Shown: piece by piece, positions 27,346-35,537 of the stretch
Position numbering within the stretch: position 1 is the stretch's first letter
Layout of the letters: each line of letters starts with the position of its first letter
Assembly: GCF_030315975.1 (NCBI RefSeq)
Contig: NZ_JASXSZ010000002.1
Span: 434,001 to 498,000 of the forward strand
Direction: 5' to 3'
Source of the DNA: Microbacterium candidum
GTDB lineage: Bacteria; Actinomycetota; Actinomycetes; Actinomycetales; Microbacteriaceae
DNA length: 64,000 nucleotides
Program-made: the position numbers and the translations under genes
Notes under the pieces: model-generated
The model's database searches: none
Told to the model about the DNA's origin: nothing
The model's input: only the letters and a program-made list of their open reading frames with translations

Positions 27346-28067
27346 CGATCCCGATTGAACCGGTGGAGGTCCCGCCGGTCGTCCGCGAACTCGCCGCCGA
27401 CGCGACGGTGGATGCCGTGTGGCTCAATGGGATCGGCGGCCGCACCTTCCGCCTCGGCGACGACCGGTTCGTGAAGTGGCAGCCGTTCAATGCCGAGACC
27501 TCGATGATCGACGAGGTGATCCGGCTCGAGTGGGCGGGGCGGCACACACGGGTTCCCCGCGTGCTCGAGGTCGGGTCCGACCATACGCACGAGTGGCTCG
27601 TGACGGCGGCGCTGCCGGGTGCATCGGCGGTCGATCCGCGCTGGATCGCCGACCCGGCGACGGCCGTGCGCGCCGTCGGCGAAGGATTGCGCGCTCTGCA
27701 CGATGCCCTCCCGGTGGACGAGTGCCCGTTCTGGTGGGATGTTCCGAATCGCATCCGGGATGCGGAGGCGCGCGGCATCCTCGTCCCGGAATCTCTGCGC
27801 ACCCCGCCCGCAGACGACGTGCTCGTCGTGTGCCACGGGGATGCCTGCTGCCCCAACACCCTCCTCGACGACGACGGTCGCTGGACCGCGCACGTCGATC
27901 TCGGCTCGCTCGGCGTCGCCGACCGCTGGGCGGACATCGCGGTGGCCTCTATGAGCACGGAGTGGAACTACGGTCCCGGCTGGGAGGACGCTCTCATCGA
28001 TGCGTACGGCATCGCGCCCGACCGTGACCGCCTCACCTATTACCGGGGTCTCTGGAACGCCACCTGA
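27342..28067 (+). CDS. APH(3')-like aminoglycoside phosphotransferase family kinase
   Basis: A 241-aa kinase-like protein. The catalytic loop VVCHGDACCPNTLL keeps the Asp and Asn, the metal-binding DLGSLG segment follows, and VADRWADIA with the aromatic C-terminal WNYGPGWEDAL and YYRGLW pattern places it near APH(3') enzymes. The nucleotide-binding Lys is in FVKWQ. All catalytic residues are present. Whether it inactivates aminoglycosides or phosphorylates something else is not known. It is co-translated with DUF488 and shows no mobile element nearby. Its stop abuts the stop of the convergent ykoC. Confidence 0.82.
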   Translation: MTIPIEPVEVPPVVRELAADATVDAVWLNGIGGRTFRLGDDRFVKWQPFNAETSMIDEVIRLEWAGRHTRVPRVLEVGSDHTHEWLVTAALPGASAVDPRWIADPATAVRAVGEGLRALHDALPVDECPFWWDVPNRIRDAEARGILVPESLRTPPADDVLVVCHGDACCPNTLLDDDGRWTAHVDLGSLGVADRWADIAVASMSTEWNYGPGWEDALIDAYGIAPDRDRLTYYRGLWNAT

Positions 28068-29006
28068 TCAGCTCCAGACGAAGCGGAAGGTGCCCGCCGC
28101 CACCGCGACCGTGAGAGCGATCACGATGATGGCGATGCCTCCGACGATCGCCACCGCATCCCTCGGTCCCACCGTCGAGGTGCGCGCCCACGTGCGCTCG
28201 ATCCCGGAGCCGAGTCCGCGGGCCTCCATCGCCGTCGCGAGCTTCGTGCCGCGGCGCACCGCGAAGACGAGCAGCACGAACGCCATGGAGAAGAAGCGTC
28301 GCAGTGCTCCCTTGTCGCCGACGCCGCGCGCACGGCGGGCGAGGCCCATGCTGCGCCAGTCGTCGAGGAAGAGGCCGAGCGTGCGGGTGCCGGCGAGGAC
28401 GCCGAGGACGAACCTGCTCGGCAGGTGGGCAACCTGCGCGAGGGCGTCGGCGAGCTCCGTCGGGTCGGTCCGGGCGAACAGCAGGATGGTCGGGAGCGCC
28501 AGCGCCACGACCCGCAGCGAGATCGCGATGGCCAGCTCGATCGAGCCGTCGCTGATCGTCGCGGCGCCGAACGTCCAGTAGACCTCGCCGGACGACTGCC
28601 CATAGAGGAGCATGCTGACACCGGCGATCGGCGCGAACAGCAGAACCGGCGCGAGCCGTTTCGCGACGATCGCGAGGGTGAGCCCGGTGAGCGGGATGCA
28701 CATCAGCTGCAGCAGGATGGCGACCCCCGCGCTCGTGACATCGATCGACGCCATGAGCGGCACCGCGAGGATGAGGGCGAGGAGCACCTTCGTCACCGGG
28801 TTGACGCCGTCGAGCCACGCACGACGCGGGTCTTCACGTCGATGCCGGTCGTTGAGCGAGCGCAGCGAGTCGAAACGCGGCGAGCCTTCCAGATCAGCCC
28901 CCTGCGTTTCGTCTCGGTCGTCCCTCCCTCGCTCAACGCCCGGCACGGGCTCAACGACCGGCACGGGCTCAACGACTCGTGAAGGCTTGTGTTCAGAGAC
29001 CGACAT
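28068..29006 (-). CDS. ykoC: ECF transporter transmembrane subunit (EcfT, YkoC type)
   Basis: A 312-aa membrane protein coupling the S component to the ATPase. Hydrophobic helices begin near residue 75; the EcfT coupling motifs ARRARGVGD and AMEARGLG (the A-R-G signatures) are present. The ATG at 29006 overlaps the ATPase gene by 14 bp. Residues about 10-54 are encoded by an interspersed family A repeat that stays in frame (VERGRDDRDET and [10 protein letters not shown] are its translation), so the normal N-terminus has been stretched. Helices and coupling motifs downstream are intact, so it may still work. Confidence 0.88.
   Translation of the reverse strand: MSVSEHKPSRVVEPVPVVEPVPGVERGRDDRDETQGADLEGSPRFDSLRSLNDRHRREDPRRAWLDGVNPVTKVLLALILAVPLMASIDVTSAGVAILLQLMCIPLTGLTLAIVAKRLAPVLLFAPIAGVSMLLYGQSSGEVYWTFGAATISDGSIELAIAISLRVVALALPTILLFARTDPTELADALAQVAHLPSRFVLGVLAGTRTLGLFLDDWRSMGLARRARGVGDKGALRRFFSMAFVLLVFAVRRGTKLATAMEARGLGSGIERTWARTSTVGPRDAVAIVGGIAIIVIALTVAVAAGTFRFVWS
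28846..28978. repeat. Family A repeat inside the 5' part of ykoC
   Basis: GGTCGTTGAGCGAG with a GTCGAAACGC variant (28847-28878) faces GCGTTTCGTCTCGGTCG (28904-28920) and CCCTCGCTCAACG (28925-28937). Two further CTCAACGA pieces follow at about 28950-28976. The whole element is translated as residues 10-54 of the EcfT protein. Confidence 0.85.
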
Positions 29007-30465
29007 GCGCCGCCTCCGCTTCGAGGGTGACCCGCTGCCCGCCGAGGTGCCGGACCACGCCCTCGTCGTGTGTGACGGCGACGATCGACGAGCCGCGGGC
29101 GATCTCGTCCTGCAGCAGGCGGACGAGCTCGATCCAGCCGACGCGGTCCTGCCCGAACGTCGGCTCGTCGAGGACGATGACGGCAGGGGATGCGGCAAGC
29201 ACCGTCGCGACGGACAGCCGCCGCTTCTGCCCGCCCGAGAGCGTGAACGGGTTGGCCAGGGCGAGCGGCGCGAGGTGCAGCCGCTCGAGGAGGTCCTCGA
29301 CGATCCGCTCGGTCTCGGCGACCGGCAGCTTCAGCGCCTTGGGCCCGACGGCGAGCTCGTCGCGGAGCGTCTGGGTGAGGAACTGATGCTCGGGCTCCTG
29401 GAACACCGTGCCGATGCGGGTGAGGAGTTCGCGCGAGGTCCACCGGATCGGCCGCCGTCCGGAACGCCCTTCGAGGTCGGCTGACGACAGCACTTCGCCG
29501 GACTTCTCCGGAAGCAGTCCGGCGAGCGTGAGAGCGAGCGTCGACTTCCCCACTCCGTTCGGCCCGGTGAGGACGGTCCCCGTCCCTCGCGGCACCGTCA
29601 GGTCGAGCGCATCCCGGACGACGGTGCGGCCATCGCGGCTGACGGCGAGGCCGGACGCGGAGAGCACCGCATCCATCGCCGGGTCGGCAGGGGGGAGTGC
29701 GGGCAGATCGATCGCCTGCCCCGGCACCCACACCCCCGCCGCCGCGAGCGCGTCGCCGTACCGGCCGAACACCGTGTCGGGGGTTCCGTCGGCGAGCACG
29801 CCGCCCCCCGCGTCCAGCACGATGACGCGCGTCATGAGGTCCACCCACGCCTCGGTGCGATGCTCGATGACGACGAGGGTCGCCCCCGATTCGCCGACCG
29901 CGTGCTCGACAGCACGTCGGACCTCACCAACCCCCTGCGGGTCGAGGTTCGCCGTCGGCTCGTCGAGGAGCAGCACGCCCGGGCGCATAGCCAGCACGCC
30001 CGCGATCGCCAGCCGCTGCTTCTGCCCGCCCGACAGCGCGTTGGTCGGTCGCGACACCGGGACGTCGAGCCCCACCGCCTCGAGCGCCTCCGCGACGCGG
30101 GACGGGATGTCGGATGCCGGGACCCCGAGGTTCTCGCAGCCGAAGGCGACGTCATCCCCCACCTTCGACAGCACGACGCCCGTGTCGGGGTCCTGCAGCA
30201 CGAGTCCGACGCGGCCGCGATGCGCCTCGGGCCGCTCGCCGTCGACGAGCAGGGCGCCGGTCTCCTCGCCCTCGTCGGCGCCGCCGAGGAGGCCCGCGAT
30301 GCCGGCGAGCAGCGTCGACTTGCCGGAGCCGGACGCTCCGAGCAGGAGGACGCGCTCGCCGGGCTCGATCGTGAAGGAGACGTCGCGCACGGCCGGCAGG
30401 CGCCGGCCGGCGTAACGCCATCCCCAGTCGATCGCGGTGATGCGACCGGGCGGGATGCGGGTCAC
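28993..30465 (-). CDS. ykoD: ECF transporter duplicated ATPase (YkoD type)
   Basis: A 490-aa protein holding two ABC ATPase domains. Domain 1: Walker A GASGSGKST, Q-loop VLQDPDTGVV, signature LSGGQKQR, Walker B VLLLDEPTANLD, switch H in VIEHR. Domain 2 (from about 260): GPNGVGKST, VFQEPEHQ, LSGGQKRR, VIVLDEPTFGQD, AVTHD. Both sites look intact. GTG start at 30465, one base after the ykoE stop with GAGG upstream. The order S component, fused ATPase, EcfT is that of Bacillus ykoEDC, a hydroxymethylpyrimidine/thiamine transporter. Confidence 0.92.
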   Translation of the reverse strand: MTRIPPGRITAIDWGWRYAGRRLPAVRDVSFTIEPGERVLLLGASGSGKSTLLAGIAGLLGGADEGEETGALLVDGERPEAHRGRVGLVLQDPDTGVVLSKVGDDVAFGCENLGVPASDIPSRVAEALEAVGLDVPVSRPTNALSGGQKQRLAIAGVLAMRPGVLLLDEPTANLDPQGVGEVRRAVEHAVGESGATLVVIEHRTEAWVDLMTRVIVLDAGGGVLADGTPDTVFGRYGDALAAAGVWVPGQAIDLPALPPADPAMDAVLSASGLAVSRDGRTVVRDALDLTVPRGTGTVLTGPNGVGKSTLALTLAGLLPEKSGEVLSSADLEGRSGRRPIRWTSRELLTRIGTVFQEPEHQFLTQTLRDELAVGPKALKLPVAETERIVEDLLERLHLAPLALANPFTLSGGQKRRLSVATVLAASPAVIVLDEPTFGQDRVGWIELVRLLQDEIARGSSIVAVTHDEGVVRHLGGQRVTLEAEAAHVGL

Positions 30466-30466
30466 G

Positions 30467-31102
30467 TCAGACCTCGCGCCGCACTTCCCGACCGGCGGCG
30501 AATCGGCTGAGCGCTCCTGTCGCGGCCAGTGCCCGCACGAGGAGCCAGCCGACGACGCCCGCGAGCAGCGCACCGGAGATGATCATCGTGACGAGGTAGA
30601 TGAGGTTGAACTCGATCGACTTCTGGATGTTCGCGAAGACGAAGAGCTCGAGCACCCACTCGACGACCGCAGCTCCGGCACCGGCCAGCATGGCGACCGG
30701 AAGCGTGAAGCGCGCGTAGAGGAAGAGCGCGAACACGATCTCGGCGCCGAGACCCTGGGCGAGCCCGGAGAACACGGTCGAGATGCCCCACTGGTTCCCG
30801 ATCAGAGCCGACAGGATCGCGGCGATCACCTCGACGGCGATGGCCGCACCGGGCTTTCGGATGACGAGGCCGCCGATGACGCCGCCGATCAGCCAGATGC
30901 CGACGGCGATGCCGCCGAGGCCGGGGGTCAGGCCGTCCATGACGGAGAACCAGGCCCCGCCGATGGTGTTCCAGCCCCAGAAGACGAGGCCGACGGCGAC
31001 GCCGAGAACGGCGGTGACGACGATGTCGACGACTCTCCAGTGAAGACGACCAGGGGTCTTCGCTGCGGACGGCGACAGATGGGCAGGCGCGGACGCGTGC
31101 AT
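30467..31102 (-). CDS. ykoE: ECF transporter S component for HMP/thiamine (YkoE)
   Basis: A 211-aa membrane protein of the YkoE family with about six hydrophobic helices. The segments WNTIGGAWFSVMDGLTPGLG and VGIWLIGGVIGGLVIRKPG are characteristic. It binds the substrate and docks on the ykoD/ykoC energising module. ATG at 31102 with GGAGGAG upstream. The TPP riboswitch in the leader strongly supports a thiamine-pathway substrate, most likely the pyrimidine precursor HMP. Confidence 0.92.
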   Translation of the reverse strand: MHASAPAHLSPSAAKTPGRLHWRVVDIVVTAVLGVAVGLVFWGWNTIGGAWFSVMDGLTPGLGGIAVGIWLIGGVIGGLVIRKPGAAIAVEVIAAILSALIGNQWGISTVFSGLAQGLGAEIVFALFLYARFTLPVAMLAGAGAAVVEWVLELFVFANIQKSIEFNLIYLVTMIISGALLAGVVGWLLVRALAATGALSRFAAGREVRREV

Positions 31103-31111
31103 GTTCTCTCC

Positions 31112-31190
<79 letters not shown>

Positions 31191-31200
31191 GTGTGGTGGA

Positions 31201-31206
31201 AGTATA
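31201..31206 (-). promoter_or_regulatory. -10 box of the ykoEDC transcript
   Basis: TATACT on the minus strand ends about 10 nt before the first riboswitch bases, so the RNA would start right at the aptamer. No good -35 is visible. Confidence 0.5.
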
Positions 31207-31223
31207 TCTCCGGACGCGCAAGG

Positions 31224-31229
31224 TAGGTT
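31224..31229 (+). promoter_or_regulatory. -10 box of the carboxypeptidase gene
   Basis: TAGGTT is 6 nt before the GTG at 31236. It is divergent from and close to the ykoE promoter. Confidence 0.5.
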
Positions 31230-31235
31230 TGGCGG

Positions 31236-32675
31236 GTGACATCCACCGACGCCGACAGCGACGCCGCCCCCTCTGCGGGCGCGGGCGCTGACGGTCGCGG
31301 TGCGCTCGACGGGATGTTCGGGCCGAGCACCGCGCCGACGTCGGTCGCGGTCCCGTCGACGAGCTCGACGCTCGCGCTGACCTGGGTGGATGACAACGCG
31401 TTCGCCGCCGGTCACAGCACGACCACCGGCTGGCTGACCAGCGAGGACCTTCTCGCGACGCGCCCGCGCAGATCGCCCGTGGCGACCCTGGTGCCGATCC
31501 TCATCGTCCTGGCGGTGATCGGCGCCTACGTCGCCGGGACCGCGCTGTGGCCTCTGGATGCCATCCGTCCTCAGCTGACGACGGACACGGTCTCCGCGGC
31601 CGCAGCGCCGGCCGCGAACCTCACCTGGCCCGCGAAGGGCAGCGGAGCGGTGGTCGTCGAGGGCTTCGGGACGCCTCTGGCCTCGACGCAGGGTCCGACG
31701 ACGATCGCGAGCATCACGAAGGTCGTGACGTCGCTCATGATCCTCGACAAGCTGCCGCTGAAGCCCGGCGAGCAGGGCCCCTCTTACCCGATCACGGCAG
31801 CCGACGGCGCCCTGTACCGGACGATGCAGAAGGCCGGCGAGTCCGTCCTGAAGGTGCCGGTCGGCAGCTCGCTCACGGAGTACCAGCTGCTCCAGGGCGG
31901 CCTCATCGGCTCTGCCGGCAACTACATCACGAAGCTCGCACGGTCCCAGTGGGCGTCCGACGCGGACTTCGCCGGCGCCGCCCGGGTGTGGCTCGGCCAG
32001 CACGGTCTCACCGGGATCTCACTCGTCGGCCCGACAGGCATCAGCAAGCTCAACACCGCCGACCCGGCATCCCTCATCGCGCTCGGCAAGCTCGCGATGG
32101 CCAACCCGGTCTTCGCCGAGATCGTGGGCACGAAGCAGGTCGTCCTCCCGGGCGCCGGGCCTGTCGAGAACACCAACGAGCTGCTCCTGACCGAGCCGGG
32201 CGTCGTCGGCATCAAGACCGGCACGCTCGACACATACGACCTGCTCGCCGCGAAGGACGTCACCGTCGGATCGACGAAGGTGCGGCTGTACGCCACGGCC
32301 CTCGGCCAGCCGAACGACAAGGCCCGCACGGCGGAGACGAGCGCCCTGTTCGCTCAGCTCGAGAAGCAGCTGACGCCCTTCCCCTCGGTTCCCAAGGGGA
32401 CGACGGTCGGCACCGTGACGACGAAGTGGGGCGACAGCGTGCCTGTCGTGACGACGACGGATGCGGGGGTCGTGCTGTGGAACGCGGCGACCGGCACCGT
32501 CAAGACCGACGTCGCGGTGAAGGATGCCGACACCAAGGGCGCCAAGGTGGGGACGCTGACGGTCACCGGGCCGCTCGACAAGGCGGCGACGGACGTCGTC
32601 CTCGCGGGGGACATCACGGCGCCGAGTCTCATGTGGCGCCTCACCCACCCGCTGGAGCTTCTCGGCCTCGGCTGA
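31236..32675 (+). CDS. D-alanyl-D-alanine carboxypeptidase-like protein
   Basis: A 479-aa serine peptidase-type protein of the S11/PBP5 superfamily, acting on peptidoglycan outside the membrane. A 90-residue Ser/Thr/Ala-rich cytoplasmic part precedes one membrane anchor (about 91-110). Catalytic motifs: S159-I-T-K162 (SXXK), S226-A-G-N (SXN-like, one residue longer than usual) and K327-T-G. The C-terminal 140 residues form a beta-rich domain ending near a hydrophobic stretch. GTG start fixed by the TAGGTT box 6 nt upstream. Confidence 0.88.
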   Translation: MTSTDADSDAAPSAGAGADGRGALDGMFGPSTAPTSVAVPSTSSTLALTWVDDNAFAAGHSTTTGWLTSEDLLATRPRRSPVATLVPILIVLAVIGAYVAGTALWPLDAIRPQLTTDTVSAAAAPAANLTWPAKGSGAVVVEGFGTPLASTQGPTTIASITKVVTSLMILDKLPLKPGEQGPSYPITAADGALYRTMQKAGESVLKVPVGSSLTEYQLLQGGLIGSAGNYITKLARSQWASDADFAGAARVWLGQHGLTGISLVGPTGISKLNTADPASLIALGKLAMANPVFAEIVGTKQVVLPGAGPVENTNELLLTEPGVVGIKTGTLDTYDLLAAKDVTVGSTKVRLYATALGQPNDKARTAETSALFAQLEKQLTPFPSVPKGTTVGTVTTKWGDSVPVVTTTDAGVVLWNAATGTVKTDVAVKDADTKGAKVGTLTVTGPLDKAATDVVLAGDITAPSLMWRLTHPLELLGLG

Positions 32676-32694
32676 CGGCGTCTCGCCCGGGCCC

Positions 32695-33627
32695 TCAGAC
32701 GAAGCGAACGGCTTGCTGGAGGCGCGTCCGCACGTCGAACAGCTCGTTGCCGCCGATGTCACGCGTCCCGGTGATGCCACGGCGCAGGGCGGTCGCCAGC
32801 CCGGAGCGGCTCGTGACGGCGACGGGTACGCTCCGGATGCGGCCGAGCTCGGTGATCGCCTGCGGCACGTCGCCGTCGGGCAGCACGACGAGCGCGGCGC
32901 CGAACTTCACCCGGGCTGCGCGGGAGACGACGCGCGCCTGGCCGAGGAGCCGCGTGATCGGGGCGCCCGCGACCGCCGGGCCCACGATCTCCCCGCGGCG
33001 GAATCCGACCGGGCCGCCGAAGTCGTCGGAGGTGATGGCGTAGAGCCCGCTCGGGCCGAGCACGATGTGGTCGAGCTTGTCTTCGGGATCCGCGCTGGTC
33101 GACACGTCATGCCAGACGGTGTAGCCCATGCCGAGGTCGCCGATGATGCGTGCCGTCTCCTCCTCCGCGAGCGCATCGGCGAGCAGGCGCCGCACCTCGC
33201 GGGGCGCCGTGCGCACGAGCGCGGGATCGTACGGATCGGCGAGATCGACGCCGCGGCCCGCCCACTCGCGGATGAGGCGCAGGTAGCGCTCGCGACGCCA
33301 GCCGCCCGGCTGGCCGAAGGAGCGTGCGCGGGGGCGCGTGTCGGGCCGCTGCGCCGGGGCGCGCCATCCACTCCACTCCGCCTCCCCCGCTCCCTGAGCC
33401 TGTCGAAGGCCGAAGCCGTGCCCGCGGTCGTACGCCGCGCGGGCATCGGGGGTACCGACGAGCTCCCACGCGAGCTGCACCTGGACGAACAGCGCCGCAT
33501 CCCCGCCCGTGTCCGGATGCGTCACGCGCAGCCGCAGCCGGTACGCCTTGCGCAGCGCCTCGTCGTCGGCATCCGGGGCGACGCCGAGGACCTCGTACGC
33601 CGACGCCGAGAGCGGACTGTCGAACAC
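32695..33627 (-). CDS. DnaJ-domain protein with a NERD-like C-terminus
   Basis: A 310-aa protein. The J domain spans about 1-65 and keeps the HPD tripeptide (RVTHPDTGG), so it could stimulate an Hsp70. The C-terminal part resembles a nuclease-related domain: KLDHIVLGPSGLYAITSDDFGG fits the strand-turn pattern, but the E-X-K catalytic motif is not seen, so nuclease activity is doubtful. Residues about 72-79 (LRQAQGAG) come from an in-frame family B repeat. GTG start at 33627, 13 bp after the upstream hydrolase stop. Confidence 0.75.
   Translation of the reverse strand: MFDSPLSASAYEVLGVAPDADDEALRKAYRLRLRVTHPDTGGDAALFVQVQLAWELVGTPDARAAYDRGHGFGLRQAQGAGEAEWSGWRAPAQRPDTRPRARSFGQPGGWRRERYLRLIREWAGRGVDLADPYDPALVRTAPREVRRLLADALAEEETARIIGDLGMGYTVWHDVSTSADPEDKLDHIVLGPSGLYAITSDDFGGPVGFRRGEIVGPAVAGAPITRLLGQARVVSRAARVKFGAALVVLPDGDVPQAITELGRIRSVPVAVTSRSGLATALRRGITGTRDIGGNELFDVRTRLQQAVRFV
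33391..33412. repeat. Family B repeat inside the dnaJ-like gene
   Basis: TCCCTGAGCCTGTCGAAGG is a copy of the CCGAGCTTGTCGAGG repeat family, here between the J domain and the C-terminal domain and translated in frame. Confidence 0.75.
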
Positions 33628-33640
33628 CTGGTCCGCCCGT

Positions 33641-34699
33641 CTATGCCCAGAGCGCGACGTGCGGGACGTACGCGAGCGCGTCCTGCGCCGTGCCCGCCGC
33701 GACGCCCGCGTGGGTGTCGGGCTGCCAGCGCGGCGAGCGGTCCTTGTCGACGAGCTGCGCGCGGATGCCTTCCACGAGGTCGGGCTGCGTGTTCGCGAAC
33801 CACAGCACGAGGCCGTACTCCTGAGCGAGGGCGGCACGGAGATCCGGGAGCTCGCGGGCGGCGCGGACCGCGGCCAGTGTCACCGCGAGCGACGTCGGCG
33901 ACAGCTCGGCGAGGGTGTCGGCGGCGATGGATGCCTCGGCCTCCGGCCGCGCGCGCAGCCGCTCGACGATCTCGGCGACGGTGTCGGCCGCGAAGGCGTC
34001 GTCGATCCACTTGCGGGCGGCTTCGAGCTTCGAGGGCTCGGCCGTCTCGTCGAAGAGCAGCACGAGCTCGGACGGCGTGCCCGGGTCGGCCCGGGTCTCC
34101 AGCGCATCGAGCAGCGCGGGCAGGTTCTCGGACGGCACGAGATGGTCGGCGAGGCCCGCGTAGATGGCGTCCGAGGCATCCATCACCGCACCGGTCAGCG
34201 CGAGGTACTCGCCGAGCCGGCCCGGCGCGTGGGCGAGCAGCCAGCTGCCGCCGACGTCCGGGGTGAGGCCGATGCGCGTCTCGGGCATGGCCAGGCGCGA
34301 ACGCTCCGTCACGATGCGGATCGAGGCGTGGCCCGCGAGGCCGATGCCGCCGCCCATCGTGACGCCGTCGCCGAATGTCACGACCGGCTTCGGGTACTCC
34401 GCGATGAGGTCGTTTACGGCGTACTCGACGCGGAAGAATTCACCGGTCGCATCCGCGTGGCCGGCGAGGATCATCTCGCGCAGGCTCCGGACGTCGCCGC
34501 CTGCGCAGAACCCGCGGTCGCCCGCGCCGTCGATGAGGACGACGTCGACGGAGGGGTCGTTGCGCCACTCCTCGAGCGCCGTGCCGATGGCACGGAGCAT
34601 GTCGACGTCGAGGGCGTTGATGGCGCGCGGACGGTTCAGGGTGATTCGGCCAAGTCCCGCGCGGGCGCGGACGAGGACGGTCGGTTCGTGCTCGGTCAC
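33641..34699 (-). CDS. 3-hydroxyisobutyryl-CoA hydrolase-like crotonase
   Basis: A 352-aa crotonase-fold protein of the HIBCH type, which hydrolyses 3-hydroxyisobutyryl-CoA in valine breakdown. Evidence: RAINALDVDML, FCAGGDVRSL, GVTMGGGIGLAGH, AMPETRIGLTPDVG (the catalytic Glu/Asp region) and the extra C-terminal helical domain that makes it about 350 rather than 260 residues. GTG start with TAGCGT 7 nt upstream. The dnaJ-like gene follows 13 bp later. Confidence 0.88.
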   Translation of the reverse strand: MTEHEPTVLVRARAGLGRITLNRPRAINALDVDMLRAIGTALEEWRNDPSVDVVLIDGAGDRGFCAGGDVRSLREMILAGHADATGEFFRVEYAVNDLIAEYPKPVVTFGDGVTMGGGIGLAGHASIRIVTERSRLAMPETRIGLTPDVGGSWLLAHAPGRLGEYLALTGAVMDASDAIYAGLADHLVPSENLPALLDALETRADPGTPSELVLLFDETAEPSKLEAARKWIDDAFAADTVAEIVERLRARPEAEASIAADTLAELSPTSLAVTLAAVRAARELPDLRAALAQEYGLVLWFANTQPDLVEGIRAQLVDKDRSPRWQPDTHAGVAAGTAQDALAYVPHVALWA

Positions 34700-34706
34700 G
34701 GTCGCA

Positions 34707-34712
34707 ACGCTA
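34707..34712 (-). promoter_or_regulatory. -10 box of the HIBCH-like gene
   Basis: TAGCGT lies 7 nt before the GTG at 34699. It is the third TAGCGT-type start in the window. Confidence 0.45.
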
Positions 34713-34787
34713 CCCTCACACGTTGAGCGGCCCTCTCACCTTGAGTCGTCGGCGCACCGCGAGCCGCCCTCTGACCGTCGGCCGCAC

Positions 34788-35303
34788 TCACACCGTGAGT
34801 TTGAAGCCGATGTGCGAGTCGGTGAAGCCGAGACGCGCGTAGAAGCGGTGCGCGTCGGCGCGCTGCGAGTCACTTGTCAGCTGGATGAGCCTGCTGTTCG
34901 TCGCCGGCGCGGCGGTGTCGATGACCCACCGCATCATCGCGGTGCCTGTGCCTTGTGATCGCTGTGCGGTTCTCACGCGCACTGCTTCGATCAGCAGGCG
35001 TCTGCTGCCGCGACGGGCGAGCCCCGGGATGACGGTGAGCTGCAGCATCCCCCTGATCTCTTCTTCCTCGCCGCCGGCGTTCTTGCCGATGGCGAGGATG
35101 ACCGTGTTGTTCGGATCTCGGGTGATCTCATCGAGACCGCGGGCATAGTCGGCCCGGTCCTCCCCCGAGGCGCGGTCCCCGCGGGCACGGCTGATCGGGT
35201 CGTCGCTCAAGAGCTCGATGATGGCGTCGAGGTCGCCTGGTTCGGCGTTGCGGAGGAGAAGGTCGGGGGCGATGGATGCGGGGAGCTCGAGCGAGGCGAT
35301 CAC
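34788..35303 (-). CDS. GNAT N-acetyltransferase
   Basis: A 171-aa GNAT-fold acyltransferase using acetyl-CoA. LLLRNAEPGDLDAI begins the domain, QRSQGTGTAMMRWVI is the pyrophosphate-binding loop (Q/R-x-x-G-x-G/A), and SDSQRADAHRFYARLGF is the last helix and strand. Acceptor unknown. GTG start chosen at 35303 because domain homology begins close behind it; GAGACT 6 nt upstream is a weak leaderless-type -10. Isolated gene. Confidence 0.85.
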   Translation of the reverse strand: MIASLELPASIAPDLLLRNAEPGDLDAIIELLSDDPISRARGDRASGEDRADYARGLDEITRDPNNTVILAIGKNAGGEEEEIRGMLQLTVIPGLARRGSRRLLIEAVRVRTAQRSQGTGTAMMRWVIDTAAPATNSRLIQLTSDSQRADAHRFYARLGFTDSHIGFKLTV

Positions 35304-35353
35304 GCGATCAGTCTCGCGGATGGCCTGCCGGCGTTGTTCCGGCGCCCGCTGAG

Positions 35354-35359
35354 TAGATT
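35354..35359 (+). promoter_or_regulatory. -10 box of the two tiny ORFs
   Basis: TAGATT lies 6 nt before the ATG at 35366, the same spacing as at other leaderless genes here. Confidence 0.5.
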
Positions 35360-35365
35360 GGCGGC

Positions 35366-35413
35366 ATGTCCATGGTGACGCCGGGAGTGGCCGTGGCGGA
35401 TGCGGCCGGATGA
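35366..35413 (+). CDS. Possible 15-residue leader peptide
   Basis: A short ORF, ATG to TGA, encoding MSMVTPGVAVADAAG. Its stop overlaps the ATG of the next tiny ORF (ATGA at 35410-35413), the same coupling seen between real genes in this window, and a TANNNT box sits 6 nt before its start. Too short for homology; it may be a leader whose translation feeds the second ORF. Confidence 0.35.
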   Translation: MSMVTPGVAVADAAG

Positions 35414-35490
35414 TGGGCGCCACCATCGGTGCACTGGTCGCAGTGTTCGTGGCGATCTTCGTCATGCTGATCGTTCGCCGCAGGCGCTGA
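35410..35490 (+). CDS. 26-residue single-helix membrane peptide
   Basis: Encodes a short hydrophobic helix (GALVAVFVAIFVMLIV) capped by a basic RRRR tail, a classic single-pass small membrane protein with the C-terminus inside. It is coupled to the preceding 15-codon ORF by ATGA overlap and has no ribosome site of its own. No family recognised; it could tune a membrane complex. Confidence 0.5.
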   Translation: MMGATIGALVAVFVAIFVMLIVRRRR

Positions 35491-35525
35491 GTTCGTATTT
35501 ATCATCGAATGTCGGTGGCCATCCG

Positions 35526-35531
35526 TACTCT
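35526..35531 (+). promoter_or_regulatory. -10 box of the DUF222-HNH gene
   Basis: TACTCT lies 6 nt before the ATG at 35538; no ribosome site is present. Confidence 0.5.
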
Positions 35532-35537
35532 TGAATC

